A DNA stretch of 34,484 bases from positions 1-34,484 of the forward strand of contig JAADGB010000058.1 in NCBI GenBank assembly GCA_013152575.1. Direction: 5' to 3'. Positions 1 to 8,324 of this stretch are shown here, in pieces (positions within the stretch are counted from its first letter, which is position 1; each line of letters starts with the position of its first letter). The translations under genes and the position numbers were made by a program. The notes below the pieces were generated by a model. It was not told where the DNA came from. It saw only the letters and a list, made by a program, of their open reading frames with translations, and made no database searches. The stretch comes from Thermoproteota archaeon. Its GTDB lineage: Archaea > Thermoproteota > Thermoprotei_A > Sulfolobales > Acidilobaceae.

Positions 1-1
1 C

Positions 2-136
2 GGTGAGAAGCAGGTCATTGTCAAGGTTGCCGAGGAAGATAAAGGGAGAGCAATAGGGAAAGAGGGTAGGAATATAAAGAGGGCGAGACTCGTCCTTCAG
101 AAACTCTACGGAGTCTCCAGTGTAGTTATAAAGTAG
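2..136 (+). CDS. nusA: NusA-like KH-domain protein, C-terminal end (partial)
   Basis: The window opens inside a gene; the last 44 codons are present and end with TAG. The visible peptide contains a KH-type RNA-binding signature, GRAIGKEGRNIKRA, followed by a short helix and a final strand. Archaeal NusA-like proteins are short two-KH proteins encoded directly before rps12 in crenarchaeal RNA polymerase/ribosomal clusters, and rps12 follows here. The family assignment rests on this motif plus position. The upstream part lies outside the window, so the start and the first KH domain cannot be judged. Confidence 0.8.
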   Translation, partial: GEKQVIVKVAEEDKGRAIGKEGRNIKRARLVLQKLYGVSSVVIK

Positions 137-158
137 AGCTATAGTCTGCCACCATTAG

Positions 159-166
159 TTTTTAAA
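159..166 (+). promoter_or_regulatory. TATA box of rps12
   Basis: TTTTTAAA lies about 25 nt before a predicted transcript start near 187. A transcript starting there would contain the SD GAGGGGGT at 191-198, which sits 9 nt before the ATG at 208. This arrangement supports ATG 208 as the rps12 start. Confidence 0.55.
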
Positions 167-207
167 GACCCGTCTAATCCTATGTGGCCAGAGGGGGTAG
201 CAAGGGT

Positions 208-651
208 ATGACAGGTAAGAAATCGCCAGTAGGTCTATTCGCGGCCAGAAAGCTCAGGAAGAAGAGGATGAAGTTTAGGTGGAGCCAGCTAGAGTTCAAG
301 AGGAGGAGGCTAGGCCTCAAGAAGAAGTACGACCCACTAGAAGGAGCTCCAATGGCTAGAGGAATAGTCCTAGAAAAGGTTGGAGTCGAGGCTAGACAGC
401 CCAACTCAGCTCTCAGAAAGTGTGTCAGGGTCCAGCTAGTCAAGAACAAGAAAGTGGTAACAGCATTCGTGCCAAGGGATGGTGGTATACTACACATAGA
501 CGAGCACGACGAAGTAATCATAGAAGGTATCGGAGGACCAAGAGGCAGATCAATGGGAGACATCCCAGGAGTCAGATACAAGGTAGTAATGGTGAACGGC
601 GTATCACTTAAGGCCCTATGGCTTGGTAAGAAGCAGAAGCCGAGAAGATAA
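208..651 (+). CDS. rps12: Ribosomal protein S12 (uS12)
   Basis: This is the small-subunit protein at the decoding centre. The core is unmistakable: KKYDPLEGAPMARGIVLEK, then RQPNSALRK, DEHDEVIIEGIGG and GRSMGDIPGVRYKVV, ending KKQKPRR. With ATG 208 the protein has 147 residues, the usual archaeal length. An in-frame GTG at 184 would add eight residues, but it coincides with the predicted transcript start and has no SD, whereas ATG 208 has GAGGGGGT 9 nt upstream. It follows the NusA-like gene, as in other crenarchaea, and converges with the DUF151 gene, whose stop lies only 4 nt away. Confidence 0.97.
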   Translation: MTGKKSPVGLFAARKLRKKRMKFRWSQLEFKRRRLGLKKKYDPLEGAPMARGIVLEKVGVEARQPNSALRKCVRVQLVKNKKVVTAFVPRDGGILHIDEHDEVIIEGIGGPRGRSMGDIPGVRYKVVMVNGVSLKALWLGKKQKPRR

Positions 652-655
652 ACCC

Positions 656-1213
656 CTAATAGGGGCTCCCAAACTCTTCCTCATCATCGTCCTCTTCATC
701 TTCCAACTCACGCGATAAGTCTATCAGCTCTTGGCTCACGTATATCGGTTTGTCAGCTACCAGTGCTAGGAAGACTGCATGGCTGGGAATCATCTTTATA
801 CTAACATGGAGGCCATCTGATTCAAAATGCGCTGTTGCCGTATATACGCCCGTCACTTCATCATACTCGTCAATCACTATCCTATCGAGGCTCCGCTCGA
901 TCATATCCCTGAAATCATCATGGAATGCCAGTAACGAGAATAGACTCTGTCTCCTGGGCGGTGGATCGCCCCTTCTCAGCATTTCTAAGGCTTCAATAAC
1001 TTCTGGAGGGACATAGTACATTTCAAAAATCTCGCCATTCTCAAGGTAAAGTCTCAGCCCAATGGGATACTTGCTCTTACCACCTAGAACGATGTAATTC
1101 TCATCGTCTCCGTAGATTACTTGGTATATTGGCGCTATGTCGACTACCTGATGCAATTCATTCAACCCAGTCACCCACGGCCCAGTCCAGTGGCGCGAAC
1201 TAGGGCTTATCAA
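656..1213 (-). CDS. DUF151 / bifunctional nuclease-family protein
   Basis: The protein is up to 185 residues. The central region matches the DUF151 pattern: a strand reading PIGLRLYLENGEIFEM, helices, RIVIDEYDEVTGVYTATAHF, then MIPSHAVFLALVADKPIYV, corresponding to the family's PSDAIALAL..PI.V signature. A plant member gave the family the name bifunctional nuclease; the archaeal role is unknown to me. The C-terminus is a run of acidic residues (about 165-180). The start is uncertain: TTG 1213 opens the frame, with an in-frame GTG and TTG 13-16 codons later. The gene sits antisense between rps12 and rps7, which are usually adjacent and co-directional in crenarchaea. It diverges from rps7 through an 80-bp gap. 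Confidence 0.75.
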   Translation of the reverse strand: MISPSSRHWTGPWVTGLNELHQVVDIAPIYQVIYGDDENYIVLGGKSKYPIGLRLYLENGEIFEMYYVPPEVIEALEMLRRGDPPPRRQSLFSLLAFHDDFRDMIERSLDRIVIDEYDEVTGVYTATAHFESDGLHVSIKMIPSHAVFLALVADKPIYVSQELIDLSRELEDEEDDDEEEFGSPY

Positions 1214-1246
1214 CTAAATGCCGCAGGTTAAGGGAGATTGAGGAAG

Positions 1247-1254
1247 CTTATAAG
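1247..1254. promoter_or_regulatory. Palindromic TATA box between DUF151 gene and rps7
   Basis: CTTATAAG is a perfect palindrome in the middle of the 80-bp gap. Counting about 25 nt either way gives a plus-strand transcript start near 1275 for rps7 and a minus-strand start near 1226 for the DUF151 gene. No second TATA-like element stands out, so one box may serve both genes. Confidence 0.5.
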
Positions 1255-1293
1255 GGTCAGAGTCTGGCCGAAGTTTAAGGGTGCTAGAAGGAA

Positions 1294-1905
1294 GTGTCGG
1301 CAAACGAAGTGACCCTACCAGAGGACATCGAGGTAAGAGCGGACTCGATCAGGCTATTCGGTAAGTGGAGCTGGGTAGGAGTAGAGGTAAGGGACCCCGG
1401 CCTGAAAAGATACATAAGCCTGAGGCCTATATGGATCCCCCACACAGGCGGACGCCACGAGCACAGGAGATTCGCCAAGAGCCAGGTACCCATAGTCGAG
1501 AGGCTGATCAACCAGCTAATGAGGCCAGGTAGAAACGGTGGAAAGAAACACCTAGCCTACAACATAGTCAAGACAGCCTTCGACATAATCTACTTAGAGA
1601 CCGGCGAGAACCCCATACAGATACTTGTAAGGGCTATCGAGAACGCCGCCCCCAGAGAGGAAACCACGAGGATCGTATACGGTGGTATCACTTACAGGGT
1701 CTCCGTAGACGTCTCACCGCAGAGGAGAGTAGACCTAGCGCTAAGATTCCTAGCCGAAGGCGCCAGGAACTGTGCATTCAACAACCCCAAGCCTATCGAG
1801 GAGTGTCTAGCCCAGGAGATAATACTAGCCTCCCGGGGCGACCCGCAGAGCCACGCGATAAGGCAGAAGGAGGAGATCGAGAGAATCGCCCTCAGCTCAA
1901 GGTAA
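1294..1905 (+). CDS. rps7: Ribosomal protein S7 (uS7)
   Basis: This primary 16S rRNA-binding protein of the 30S head has 203 residues, a normal archaeal length. Recognisable stretches are LFGKWSW near the N-terminus, VERLINQLMRPGRNGGKK, NPIQILVRAIENAAPREET, GGITYRVSVDVSPQRR and the C-terminal AIRQKEEIERIA. The start is GTG with GGGTG at 1279-1283, 10 nt upstream. It begins its own promoter because the opposing DUF151 gene separates it from rps12. The gene for EF-1A follows 100 bp downstream with its own TATA box. Confidence 0.97.
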   Translation: MSANEVTLPEDIEVRADSIRLFGKWSWVGVEVRDPGLKRYISLRPIWIPHTGGRHEHRRFAKSQVPIVERLINQLMRPGRNGGKKHLAYNIVKTAFDIIYLETGENPIQILVRAIENAAPREETTRIVYGGITYRVSVDVSPQRRVDLALRFLAEGARNCAFNNPKPIEECLAQEIILASRGDPQSHAIRQKEEIERIALSSR

Positions 1906-1940
1906 TCCATAATCCCACACCTTCTCCCCAAAGCGGTGGC

Positions 1941-1948
1941 TTTTTAAC
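1941..1948 (+). promoter_or_regulatory. TATA box of tef1
   Basis: TTTTTAAC in the 100-bp rps7-tef1 gap places a transcript start near 1970, giving a leader of about 36 nt that contains GGGGTG at 1991-1996, upstream of the tef1 ATG. Confidence 0.45.
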
Positions 1949-2005
1949 TCCTTTTCGCACCAGTCTCCTAATCGGCTCTAGACGGAGCTATGGGGTGTAT
2001 AGGAA

Positions 2006-3319
2006 ATGCCCGAGAAGCAGCACCTAAACCTAGTAGTAATCGGTCACGTAGACCATGGAAAGAGCACACTAGTAGGTCACCTACTCTTCAGACTTGGACT
2101 AATCGAGGAGAAGAAGCTCAAAGAGCTAGAGGAGCAGGCAAGAGCCAAGGGTAAGGAGAGCTTCAAGTTCGCCTGGATCCTCGACAAAATGAAAGAGGAG
2201 CGTGACAGAGGTATCACAATCGACCTAACCTTCATGAAGTTCGAGACCAAGAACTACGTGTTCACTATAATTGACGCCCCCGGCCACAGAGACTTCGTCA
2301 AGAACATGATCACTGGCGCAAGCCAGGCCGACGCTGCTATACTAGTAGTATCAGCTAGAAAGGGAGAGTTCGAGGCTGGTATGAGCCCAGAAGGCCAGAC
2401 CAGAGAGCACCTACTACTAGCCAAGACTATGGGTATCGAGCAGATAATCGTAGCCGTAAACAAGATGGACGCCCCCGACGTCAACTACGACCAGAAGAGG
2501 TTCGAGCAGATAACAGGCATCCTGAAGAAGTTCATGAAGGGACTAGGCTTCAAGGTCGAGGAGATACCCTTCATCCCAGTCAGCGCATGGAAGGGAGACA
2601 ACCTCATCGAGAGAAGCCCCAACATGCCATGGTACAAGGGCCCAACCCTAGTAGAGGCCCTAGACCAGCTAAAGCCGCCAGCAAAGCCTGTAGACAAGCC
2701 TCTAAGGATACCCATACAGAACGTATACTCGATCCCCGGAGCCGGTACCGTGCCAGTAGGTAGAGTAGAGACCGGCGTACTAAGGGTAAACGACAAGGTA
2801 GTCTTCATGCCACCGGGAGTAGTCGGAGAAGTCAGAAGCATACAGATGCACTACCAGGACCTAGAGAAGGCTGAGCCTGGAGACAACATCGGATTCGCTG
2901 TAAGAGGCATTAGCAAGAACGACGTAAGGAGAGGAGACGTAGCAGGCCACGTAGACAACCCACCGACAGTAGCTGACGAGTTCACCGCAAGGATCTTCGT
3001 CATCTGGCATCCAAGCGCAATCGCACCAGGCTACACGCCAGTCATCCACGCACACACCGCAAGCATAAGCGCCAGAATGGTAGAGATACTAGCCAAGCTA
3101 GACCCAAGAACCGGTAAGGTAATCGAGGAGAAGCCACAGTTCCTAAAGCCAGGAGACGTTGCAATCGTAAGGTTCAAGCCAGTCAAGCCAATGGTAGTAG
3201 AGAAGTTCAGCGACTTCCCAGCACTAGGAAGATTCGCAATGAGAGACATGAACAGGACAATAGGCATCGGCATAATCACCGACGTAAAGCCAGCACAGGT
3301 CGAGATAAGGAAGAAGTAA
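2006..3319 (+). CDS. tef1: Translation elongation factor EF-1A
   Basis: This GTPase delivers aminoacyl-tRNA to the ribosome. All G motifs are present: GHVDHGKST near residue 13 (P-loop), the switch region with DRGITIDL, DAPGHRDFVKNM (G3), NKMD (G4) and a SAWKGDN segment (G5 area). Domains II and III follow, with VYSIPGAGTVPVGRVETG and KPVKPMVVEKFSDFPALGRFAMRDM, as in archaeal/eukaryal EF-1A. The length of 437 residues is standard. The start is ATG with a good SD. Synonymous choices are strongly biased (CTA, GTA, ATA, AAG, AGG), as expected for a highly expressed gene. Confidence 0.98.
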   Translation: MPEKQHLNLVVIGHVDHGKSTLVGHLLFRLGLIEEKKLKELEEQARAKGKESFKFAWILDKMKEERDRGITIDLTFMKFETKNYVFTIIDAPGHRDFVKNMITGASQADAAILVVSARKGEFEAGMSPEGQTREHLLLAKTMGIEQIIVAVNKMDAPDVNYDQKRFEQITGILKKFMKGLGFKVEEIPFIPVSAWKGDNLIERSPNMPWYKGPTLVEALDQLKPPAKPVDKPLRIPIQNVYSIPGAGTVPVGRVETGVLRVNDKVVFMPPGVVGEVRSIQMHYQDLEKAEPGDNIGFAVRGISKNDVRRGDVAGHVDNPPTVADEFTARIFVIWHPSAIAPGYTPVIHAHTASISARMVEILAKLDPRTGKVIEEKPQFLKPGDVAIVRFKPVKPMVVEKFSDFPALGRFAMRDMNRTIGIGIITDVKPAQVEIRKK

Positions 3320-3401
3320 TCCACGCCAGCATTTTCTCCCAAACCCTTCCTCAATACTGCAACTCAATATTTCTCCATCCCCTCTACACTGGCAGCATTT
3401 A

Positions 3402-3409
3402 CTTTATAA
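3402..3409 (+). promoter_or_regulatory. TATA box of rps10
   Basis: CTTTATAA about 25 nt before a predicted transcript start near 3431 leaves a short leader with GGGTGG before the rps10 ATG. The preceding 80 nt downstream of tef1 are pyrimidine-rich and probably hold the tef1 terminator region. Confidence 0.5.
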
Positions 3410-3451
3410 CCGGAACCAGGCGCCCAATACGGTTACGGGTGGAGAAGGAAG

Positions 3452-3766
3452 ATGGCGTTCAAGATAAGGATCTACCTATGGAGCACGGACGTGAAGAGCC
3501 TCCAACAAGTAGTCGAACAGATCCGCGAGATAGCAAAGAAGACTGGAGCCCCAATTAGGGGACCCATACCACTCCCAACGAAGAGGCTCGAAGTACCCAT
3601 CTTTAGGCTACCCCACGGTGAAGGCAGCAAGTACTGGGAGCACTGGGAGTTAAAGATCCACAAGCGTATCATCGACCTAACAGCCGACGAGAGAGTACTG
3701 AGAAGGCTGATGAGAATACAGATACCACGAGACGTAAGAATAGAGATCAAGCAGATGAGAGGCTAA
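3452..3766 (+). CDS. rps10: Ribosomal protein S10 (uS10)
   Basis: The protein has 104 residues and shows the family layout: an N-terminal strand KIRIYLWSTD, a helix with VEQIREIAKKTG, the loop GPIPLPTKR with the conserved PLPT turn, KIHKRIIDL and the C-terminal strand IPRDVRIEI. It is a 30S head protein. The start is ATG with GGGTGG about 10 nt upstream. The order tef1-rps10-tRNA-Ser is one commonly found in crenarchaea. Confidence 0.96.
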   Translation: MAFKIRIYLWSTDVKSLQQVVEQIREIAKKTGAPIRGPIPLPTKRLEVPIFRLPHGEGSKYWEHWELKIHKRIIDLTADERVLRRLMRIQIPRDVRIEIKQMRG

Positions 3767-3811
3767 ACCCCCATCTAATTATAACATAACTCCCAACCAA
3801 CCGTCTGAATC

Positions 3812-3819
3812 CTTAATAA
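3812..3819 (+). promoter_or_regulatory. TATA box of tRNA-Ser
   Basis: CTTAATAA lies 45 bp before the mature tRNA. A transcript would start near 3841, leaving a short 5' leader for RNase P to remove. Confidence 0.4.
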
Positions 3820-3856
3820 AACTCCTCTCAACATGGATACATTGGACTCTATGGGT

Positions 3857-3945
3857 GCCGGGGTGCCCGAGCGGACCAAGGGGACGGGCTGGAGACCCGT
3901 TCCCCCGTATGGGGGGCGCGGGTTCGAATCCCGCCCCCGGCGCCA
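3857..3945 (+). tRNA. tRNA-Ser(GGA), CCA encoded
   Basis: A class II tRNA can be folded by hand. The acceptor GCCGGGG (3857-3863) pairs with CCCCGGC (3935-3941), followed by discriminator G and encoded CCA (3943-3945). The anticodon stem ACGGG/CCCGT closes the loop CTGGAGA, giving anticodon GGA (serine codons TCC/TCT). A long variable arm with CCCCC/GGGGG follows. The T arm is GCGGG-TTCGAAT-CCCGC (3918-3934). The long variable arm and the G discriminator fit serine. No intron is present. Confidence 0.95.
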
Positions 3946-3955
3946 TACAATCCCC

Positions 3956-4621
3956 TTAGTGCTTCTTAGTGGGTGGAGGCATGATCACAATAGTAGTCTT
4001 GTCTGGTATGTCGTCGGGAGTAACCTCTAACACCCTACTATCGAGCCTTAGCCTCCTAGCCTTTGAGATCGAGAGGAATTTGTCTAGCGGATCTAGCGGT
4101 AGGGTGGAATAGGGTACCCAGTAATGCATTGGGATCACTAGTCTTGGCTCTGTCTTCGTTATGAGCTCCCACGCCTCTTCTGCATCTATAGTATAGGTTC
4201 CGCCCACCGGAACCATTAGTATGCTTACACCCTTAAGCTTCTCGAGGACATCGTCCCCGGGGATATGTCCAAGGTCGCCAACATGTACGATGCTGAAGGA
4301 TCCGGCCTCCAGCCTATAGATTATGTTCTCGCCGCGGAGCTTGCCCATAGACTTATCATGGTATGCCTGTATCCCCTCAACTTTGAAGGGACCCAGCTGG
4401 AAACTGCCTTTCCTCCATTTAACTACTTCTCTTGCATCAACCATCTCAACAGCGTTGTGGTCGTAATGGTTATGGGTCACTAACACGGCATCCGCCTTGA
4501 TCCGGAACTCTGGCAGGTTTAGGCTGCCGCCATCATGGGGGTCAATAGCTATCGAATAATCATCGTATTTGACTAGGAAGTACGCGTGTCCATACCATTC
4601 AATCCTCAAAGAGCTACCCAT
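3956..4621 (-). CDS. MBL-fold metal-dependent hydrolase (UPF0173-like)
   Basis: This is a small metallo-beta-lactamase-fold protein of 221 residues. It begins with the typical IEWYGHAYFLV strand-turn, has DPHDGG, then the metal motif THNHYDHN (HxHxDH type), a later HVGDLGH segment supplying further ligands, and IPMHYW near the C-terminus. The pattern resembles archaeal UPF0173 hydrolases; the substrate is unknown. ATG 4621 is preferred over GTG 4630, because the shared TATA box centred at 4645 predicts a minus-strand transcript start close to 4621, so the mRNA may be leaderless. The 3' end lies 10 bp from tRNA-Ser. Confidence 0.85.
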   Translation of the reverse strand: MGSSLRIEWYGHAYFLVKYDDYSIAIDPHDGGSLNLPEFRIKADAVLVTHNHYDHNAVEMVDAREVVKWRKGSFQLGPFKVEGIQAYHDKSMGKLRGENIIYRLEAGSFSIVHVGDLGHIPGDDVLEKLKGVSILMVPVGGTYTIDAEEAWELITKTEPRLVIPMHYWVPYSTLPLDPLDKFLSISKARRLRLDSRVLEVTPDDIPDKTTIVIMPPPTKKH

Positions 4622-4641
4622 ATCATCCACCTATAGAGCTA

Positions 4642-4649
4642 TTCTATAA
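4642..4649. promoter_or_regulatory. Shared TATA box between MBL hydrolase and pgk
   Basis: TTCTATAA (TTATAGAA on the other strand) is centred in the 61-bp divergent gap. It is about 25 nt from the MBL ATG on one side and predicts a pgk transcript start near 4670 on the other, 13 nt before the pgk ATG. Confidence 0.45.
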
Positions 4650-4682
4650 TCTACGGCTACTAAATCTTAATTTCCGAACACA

Positions 4683-5960
4683 ATGGCTCATCTTACGGGG
4701 ATTCGAGTGCCAATAGGCTACTTCGATAAGAAAATTGGCACACTAGACGATATCAATGTTGAAGGTAAGAAGGTGTTGCTAAGAGTTGATATTAATTCTC
4801 CTATTGATCCAAAAACTGGTGATATACTAGATGATACAAGGTTTAGATCGCACCTAGAGACTATTGAGACGCTCATCGACCAGAAAGCTGCGGTAGTCAT
4901 AATGAGCCACCAAGGCAGACCCACCAGCAGCGACTTCACAAGGCTAGACAAGCACGCAAAACTACTCTCCAGCCTCCTTGGCATTGATGTTGACTATGTA
5001 CCCGATGTTATTGGTCCAGAAGCGTTGAGGAGAATACAGCAACTATCGCCAGGGCAGGTTCTACTACTAGACAATACAAGACTTGTCAGCGAAGACTATG
5101 TTGAAGCGCCGCCAGAAGTGCACTCGAAGGGAATAATGGTTACGACCCTCTCGAAACATGTAGAGTACTATGTTAACGATGCCTTCGCAACAGCACATAG
5201 AAGCCAGGCCAGCATAGTAGGCTTCCCCCTAGTCCTACCAAGCGTAGCAGGTAAGTTGATGGAGCGTGAAGTGAGGACGTTGTCAAGAGTGTTGTCCAAG
5301 GATGAAAGACCCAAAGTCTTCGTTCTAGGTGGAGCAAAAGTAAAGGACACGATTAAGGTAATCAAATACGTCGTAGAGGCAGGAGTTGCAGACGAGATAC
5401 TGACGACAGGTTTAGTGGCGTTACTCTTCCTCCTCGTATCAGGAGTAAACATAGGAGAAGCTGAGAGTGTTGTGAAATCCAAGGTCAACGAGAAAACGGT
5501 TGAAACCGCGAGGAACCTCATTGCATCAGGTGCCCCAATAAGGGTACCTTTGGACTTCTATGCTGAAATAGATGGTAACGTGGAACTAGTAGATGCCTCA
5601 AATATAACGGGTGCTCCCAAAGACATAGGCCCCTCAACAATAGAATACTACTCATGGAAGATACGCAGCGCTAAGATAATAGTAATGAGGGGTCCCGCCG
5701 GAGTAATTGAAGACCCCCGGTTCAGGAGAGGGACCCGGGAACTTGTTGAAAGCGCTCTGAGATCCAACGCGTTCACAATATTCGGCGGAGGACACTTCAA
5801 CGCGATACTATCAGAGTTCCCCGAAGAGCTCCGTAGGAGAGTGGGACACATCAGCACCGGTGGAGGAGCACTACTATACTTCCTCGCGAACAGGAAGCTA
5901 CCCGGGTTAGAGTCTTTAGCTAGATCATACGAGAAATTCTTCACGGGTGACGGCTCGTGA
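4683..5960 (+). CDS. pgk: Phosphoglycerate kinase
   Basis: The enzyme interconverts 1,3-bisphosphoglycerate plus ADP and 3-phosphoglycerate plus ATP. The N-domain has LLRVDINSP near residue 33, DDTRFRSHLETI, MSHQGRP, and NDAFATAHRSQAS; the C-domain has LGGAKVKDT, MRGPAGV, GGGHFNAIL and STGGGALL, the nucleotide-binding glycine loops. The length of 425 residues is typical of crenarchaeal enzymes. The start ATG has only a short leader. The stop TGA overlaps the GTG start of gap by 4 nt, so the two are translationally coupled. The first part of the gene uses more T-ending codons than the flanking ribosomal genes. Confidence 0.97.
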   Translation: MAHLTGIRVPIGYFDKKIGTLDDINVEGKKVLLRVDINSPIDPKTGDILDDTRFRSHLETIETLIDQKAAVVIMSHQGRPTSSDFTRLDKHAKLLSSLLGIDVDYVPDVIGPEALRRIQQLSPGQVLLLDNTRLVSEDYVEAPPEVHSKGIMVTTLSKHVEYYVNDAFATAHRSQASIVGFPLVLPSVAGKLMEREVRTLSRVLSKDERPKVFVLGGAKVKDTIKVIKYVVEAGVADEILTTGLVALLFLLVSGVNIGEAESVVKSKVNEKTVETARNLIASGAPIRVPLDFYAEIDGNVELVDASNITGAPKDIGPSTIEYYSWKIRSAKIIVMRGPAGVIEDPRFRRGTRELVESALRSNAFTIFGGGHFNAILSEFPEELRRRVGHISTGGGALLYFLANRKLPGLESLARSYEKFFTGDGS

Positions 5961-6985
5961 CGGTAAAAATTGGTATTAACGGTTATGGCACTATTGGTAA
6001 GAGAATAGCCTCAGCTATCATGAAGGTACCCGGCCTAGAGCTTGTAGGAGTAGTCAAGAGGAGCCCGGACTACGGTGCATTGCAGGCGCATAAACAGGGA
6101 CTAGCACTATACGCGCCAGACGAGGAGTCAGCAAGGAAGTTCGAGAAGGCCGGATTACCAGTTAAAGGGACCCTCAAAGATCTCCTAGGAGAAGTAGACT
6201 TGATTGTAGACTCAACGCCCGGCGGCGTCGGAGCCAAGTACAAGCCCCTCTATGAAGAGCATGGGGTCAAGGCGATATACCAGGGTGGAGAGAAGGCTGA
6301 CGTCGCAGAGGTCTCGTTCAGCAGCCTATGTAACTATGAGGAGGCCATTGGCAAGAATAGCGTGAGGGTCGTCTCATGCAATACGACAGGCCTCCTCAGA
6401 GTAATCTGTACATTGAATAAGGTATTTGGAGTCGAGAAGGTCAGAGCCACTATAATAAGGCGTGCAGCCGACCCCAAGGAAATCAAGAGAGGACCGGTAA
6501 ACAGTATAGTATTGAACCCGCCTAAACTGCCGAGCCACCACGCGATAGACGTGAAGAGCGTTCTACCATGGCTTGACATATGGACTTCAGCTGTAGTGGT
6601 TCCAACTACCCTAATGCACGTGCACAACCTCATAGTCTACCTAAAGAAAGATGCGACCAGGGAGGATGTTATCGAGGCGTTAAGGCAGGCTCCAAGGATA
6701 ATGCTAGTCTCAAGCGAGGCCTCAGGGATAAAGTCTACAGCGCAGCTAGTGGAGGCTGCTAGGGAGGTAAGGCCGCGGTACGATATACCAGAGCTTGTGA
6801 TCTTCGAGGACTCAATACACATTGAGGGGAGAGAGCTAGTATTCTTCCAGGCTGTACACCAGGAATCCATCGTTGTGCCAGAGAACATCGACGCCATCAA
6901 GGCAATGATGGGCCTAGAGAGGGACCCCGCGAAGGCTATCCAGGATACCGACTCCCTCCTCGGAGTATCGAAGACTCTCTGGTAG
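5957..6985 (+). CDS. gap: Glyceraldehyde-3-phosphate dehydrogenase, archaeal phosphorylating type
   Basis: This NAD(P)-dependent enzyme produces 1,3-bisphosphoglycerate, the pgk substrate, and works in gluconeogenesis in many archaea. It has an N-terminal Rossmann motif GINGYGTIGKR (residues 6-16), and the archaeal active-site loop SCNTTG with the catalytic Cys at about 141. HAIDVKSVLPW and TTLMHVHNLIV are further archaeal GAPDH signatures. The length of 342 residues is usual. The GTG start lies inside the pgk stop (GTGA overlap), giving a pgk-gap operon as in other crenarchaea. Confidence 0.97.
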   Translation: MTVKIGINGYGTIGKRIASAIMKVPGLELVGVVKRSPDYGALQAHKQGLALYAPDEESARKFEKAGLPVKGTLKDLLGEVDLIVDSTPGGVGAKYKPLYEEHGVKAIYQGGEKADVAEVSFSSLCNYEEAIGKNSVRVVSCNTTGLLRVICTLNKVFGVEKVRATIIRRAADPKEIKRGPVNSIVLNPPKLPSHHAIDVKSVLPWLDIWTSAVVVPTTLMHVHNLIVYLKKDATREDVIEALRQAPRIMLVSSEASGIKSTAQLVEAAREVRPRYDIPELVIFEDSIHIEGRELVFFQAVHQESIVVPENIDAIKAMMGLERDPAKAIQDTDSLLGVSKTLW

Positions 6986-7037
6986 ATCGATCCATTTTAT
7001 CCCACAAGAATCCCATTCTACTCCACGTAATCTACTT

Positions 7038-7045
7038 CTTTAAAT
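7038..7045 (+). promoter_or_regulatory. TATA box of the aminotransferase gene
   Basis: CTTTAAAT predicts a transcript start near 7066, 14 nt before the GTG start; the leader keeps the GGGGG SD at about 7068-7072. Confidence 0.45.
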
Positions 7046-7079
7046 TTCGCTCCACTGACTAACACCCGGGGGAATTCTA

Positions 7080-8291
7080 GTGGATGGATATAGGAGATTT
7101 GTATCAAAGAGAACATCACTATTCAGAGCATCAGAAATAAGAGAACTGCTGAAGCTCACCGAGGGTAGAGACGTTATCAGCCTCGCGGGAGGATTACCTG
7201 ACCCAAGAGTATTCGATCCAAGACTTGCAGAGATCGCAAAGGAGATAATTGAGAAGGAGAGAGATCACGCCCTACAATACTCACCCACTGCTGGTGTGAC
7301 TGAGTTCCGGCAGACTCTAAAGGATTTCGCCGACTCCAAGGGTATTAAGGTTACAGCAGACGATGAAGTTGTAGTAACAGCTGGTAGCCAAGAGGCCCTC
7401 TTCCTAGCCGCTAGGGTTTTGATTGACCCCGGCGATAAGGTAATTGTGGAGGAACCGACCTATCTCGCTGCTGTAAACGTCTTCAGGGAGCATGGAGCGA
7501 CCTTTGAGGCTATACCTATTGACAGTGAGGGCATGCAAACAGACGTCCTCGAGGAAAGGCTTAGGAGAATGAGTAAGGATGAGAAGAAGCCCAAGCTGAT
7601 CTACTTGGTCCCCACTTCTCAGAACCCGAGCGGTTCAACAATGAGCCAGGAGAGGAGGAAGCACCTAATCGAGCTGGCCGAGGAGTATGATTTACTCATA
7701 ATTGAGGATGACCCGTATAGCTTCTTCACATTCGAGCCCATCCAAGTGGATTACTTGAAGACGCTTGATAAGTCTGGTAGGGTTCTCTATATGTCAACCT
7801 TCAGCAAGATCCTCTCACCTGGTCTACGTGTGGGCTGGGTTCTAGGTCCTAGAGATCTCGTGAGCTATCTAGAGCTTTCAAAGCAAACAATAGATCTGCA
7901 CACCTCTACACTATCACAGTACATCATAATGGAGGCCATCAAGAAGGGAATAGTTGATGCGACAATAGAGAGGGCGAGAGCACTCTATAAGATAAAGAGA
8001 GACTCAATGATGGATGCACTCGAAGACTACATGATGGACTTAGCAGACTGGACGAGGCCAGTGGGAGGATTCTTCACAATGGTATATGTAAATGGCGAAA
8101 TCGACATGAAGGCACTCATGTATGAGGCAATAGAGAAGTACGGTGTAGCCTACGTCCCTGGAGAAAGCTTCTTCCCGGTCTCAAAGAAGAAGAACACGAT
8201 GAGGCTGAACTTCAGCTACCCATCACCAGACCAGATAGTGGAGGGAGTAAGAAGAGTAGCCCTCCTAGTCAGGGAGAAGCTAGGCAAGTAG
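7080..8291 (+). CDS. PLP-dependent aminotransferase, class I/II (LysN/2-aminoadipate-type)
   Basis: The 403-residue fold-type I aminotransferase has the N-terminal ISLAGGLPDP, the cofactor loop TAGSQEAL, the aromatic-containing EPTYLAA, the NPSG motif (TSQNPSGSTMS), EDDPYSFF with the pyridine-binding Asp, and STFSKILSPGLRVGW, where the Lys is the Schiff-base residue. The C-terminal GGFFTMVYV and MRLNFSYP carry the substrate-carboxylate Arg. This pattern fits the MocR-like/LysN group that acts on 2-aminoadipate, aromatic or branched amino acids; the exact substrate cannot be read. The start is GTG with GGGGG upstream. It is followed 33 bp later by a co-directional HTH gene. Confidence 0.92.
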   Translation: MDGYRRFVSKRTSLFRASEIRELLKLTEGRDVISLAGGLPDPRVFDPRLAEIAKEIIEKERDHALQYSPTAGVTEFRQTLKDFADSKGIKVTADDEVVVTAGSQEALFLAARVLIDPGDKVIVEEPTYLAAVNVFREHGATFEAIPIDSEGMQTDVLEERLRRMSKDEKKPKLIYLVPTSQNPSGSTMSQERRKHLIELAEEYDLLIIEDDPYSFFTFEPIQVDYLKTLDKSGRVLYMSTFSKILSPGLRVGWVLGPRDLVSYLELSKQTIDLHTSTLSQYIIMEAIKKGIVDATIERARALYKIKRDSMMDALEDYMMDLADWTRPVGGFFTMVYVNGEIDMKALMYEAIEKYGVAYVPGESFFPVSKKKNTMRLNFSYPSPDQIVEGVRRVALLVREKLGK

Positions 8292-8324
8292 GTGTACCTC
8301 CTTTTTCCCCTCTCCCAATGAATC

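Noticed and set aside
184..207. GTG 184 as rps12 start (155-residue protein)
   Set aside because: It coincides with the predicted transcript start and lacks an SD; ATG 208 has a strong SD and gives the standard 147 residues.
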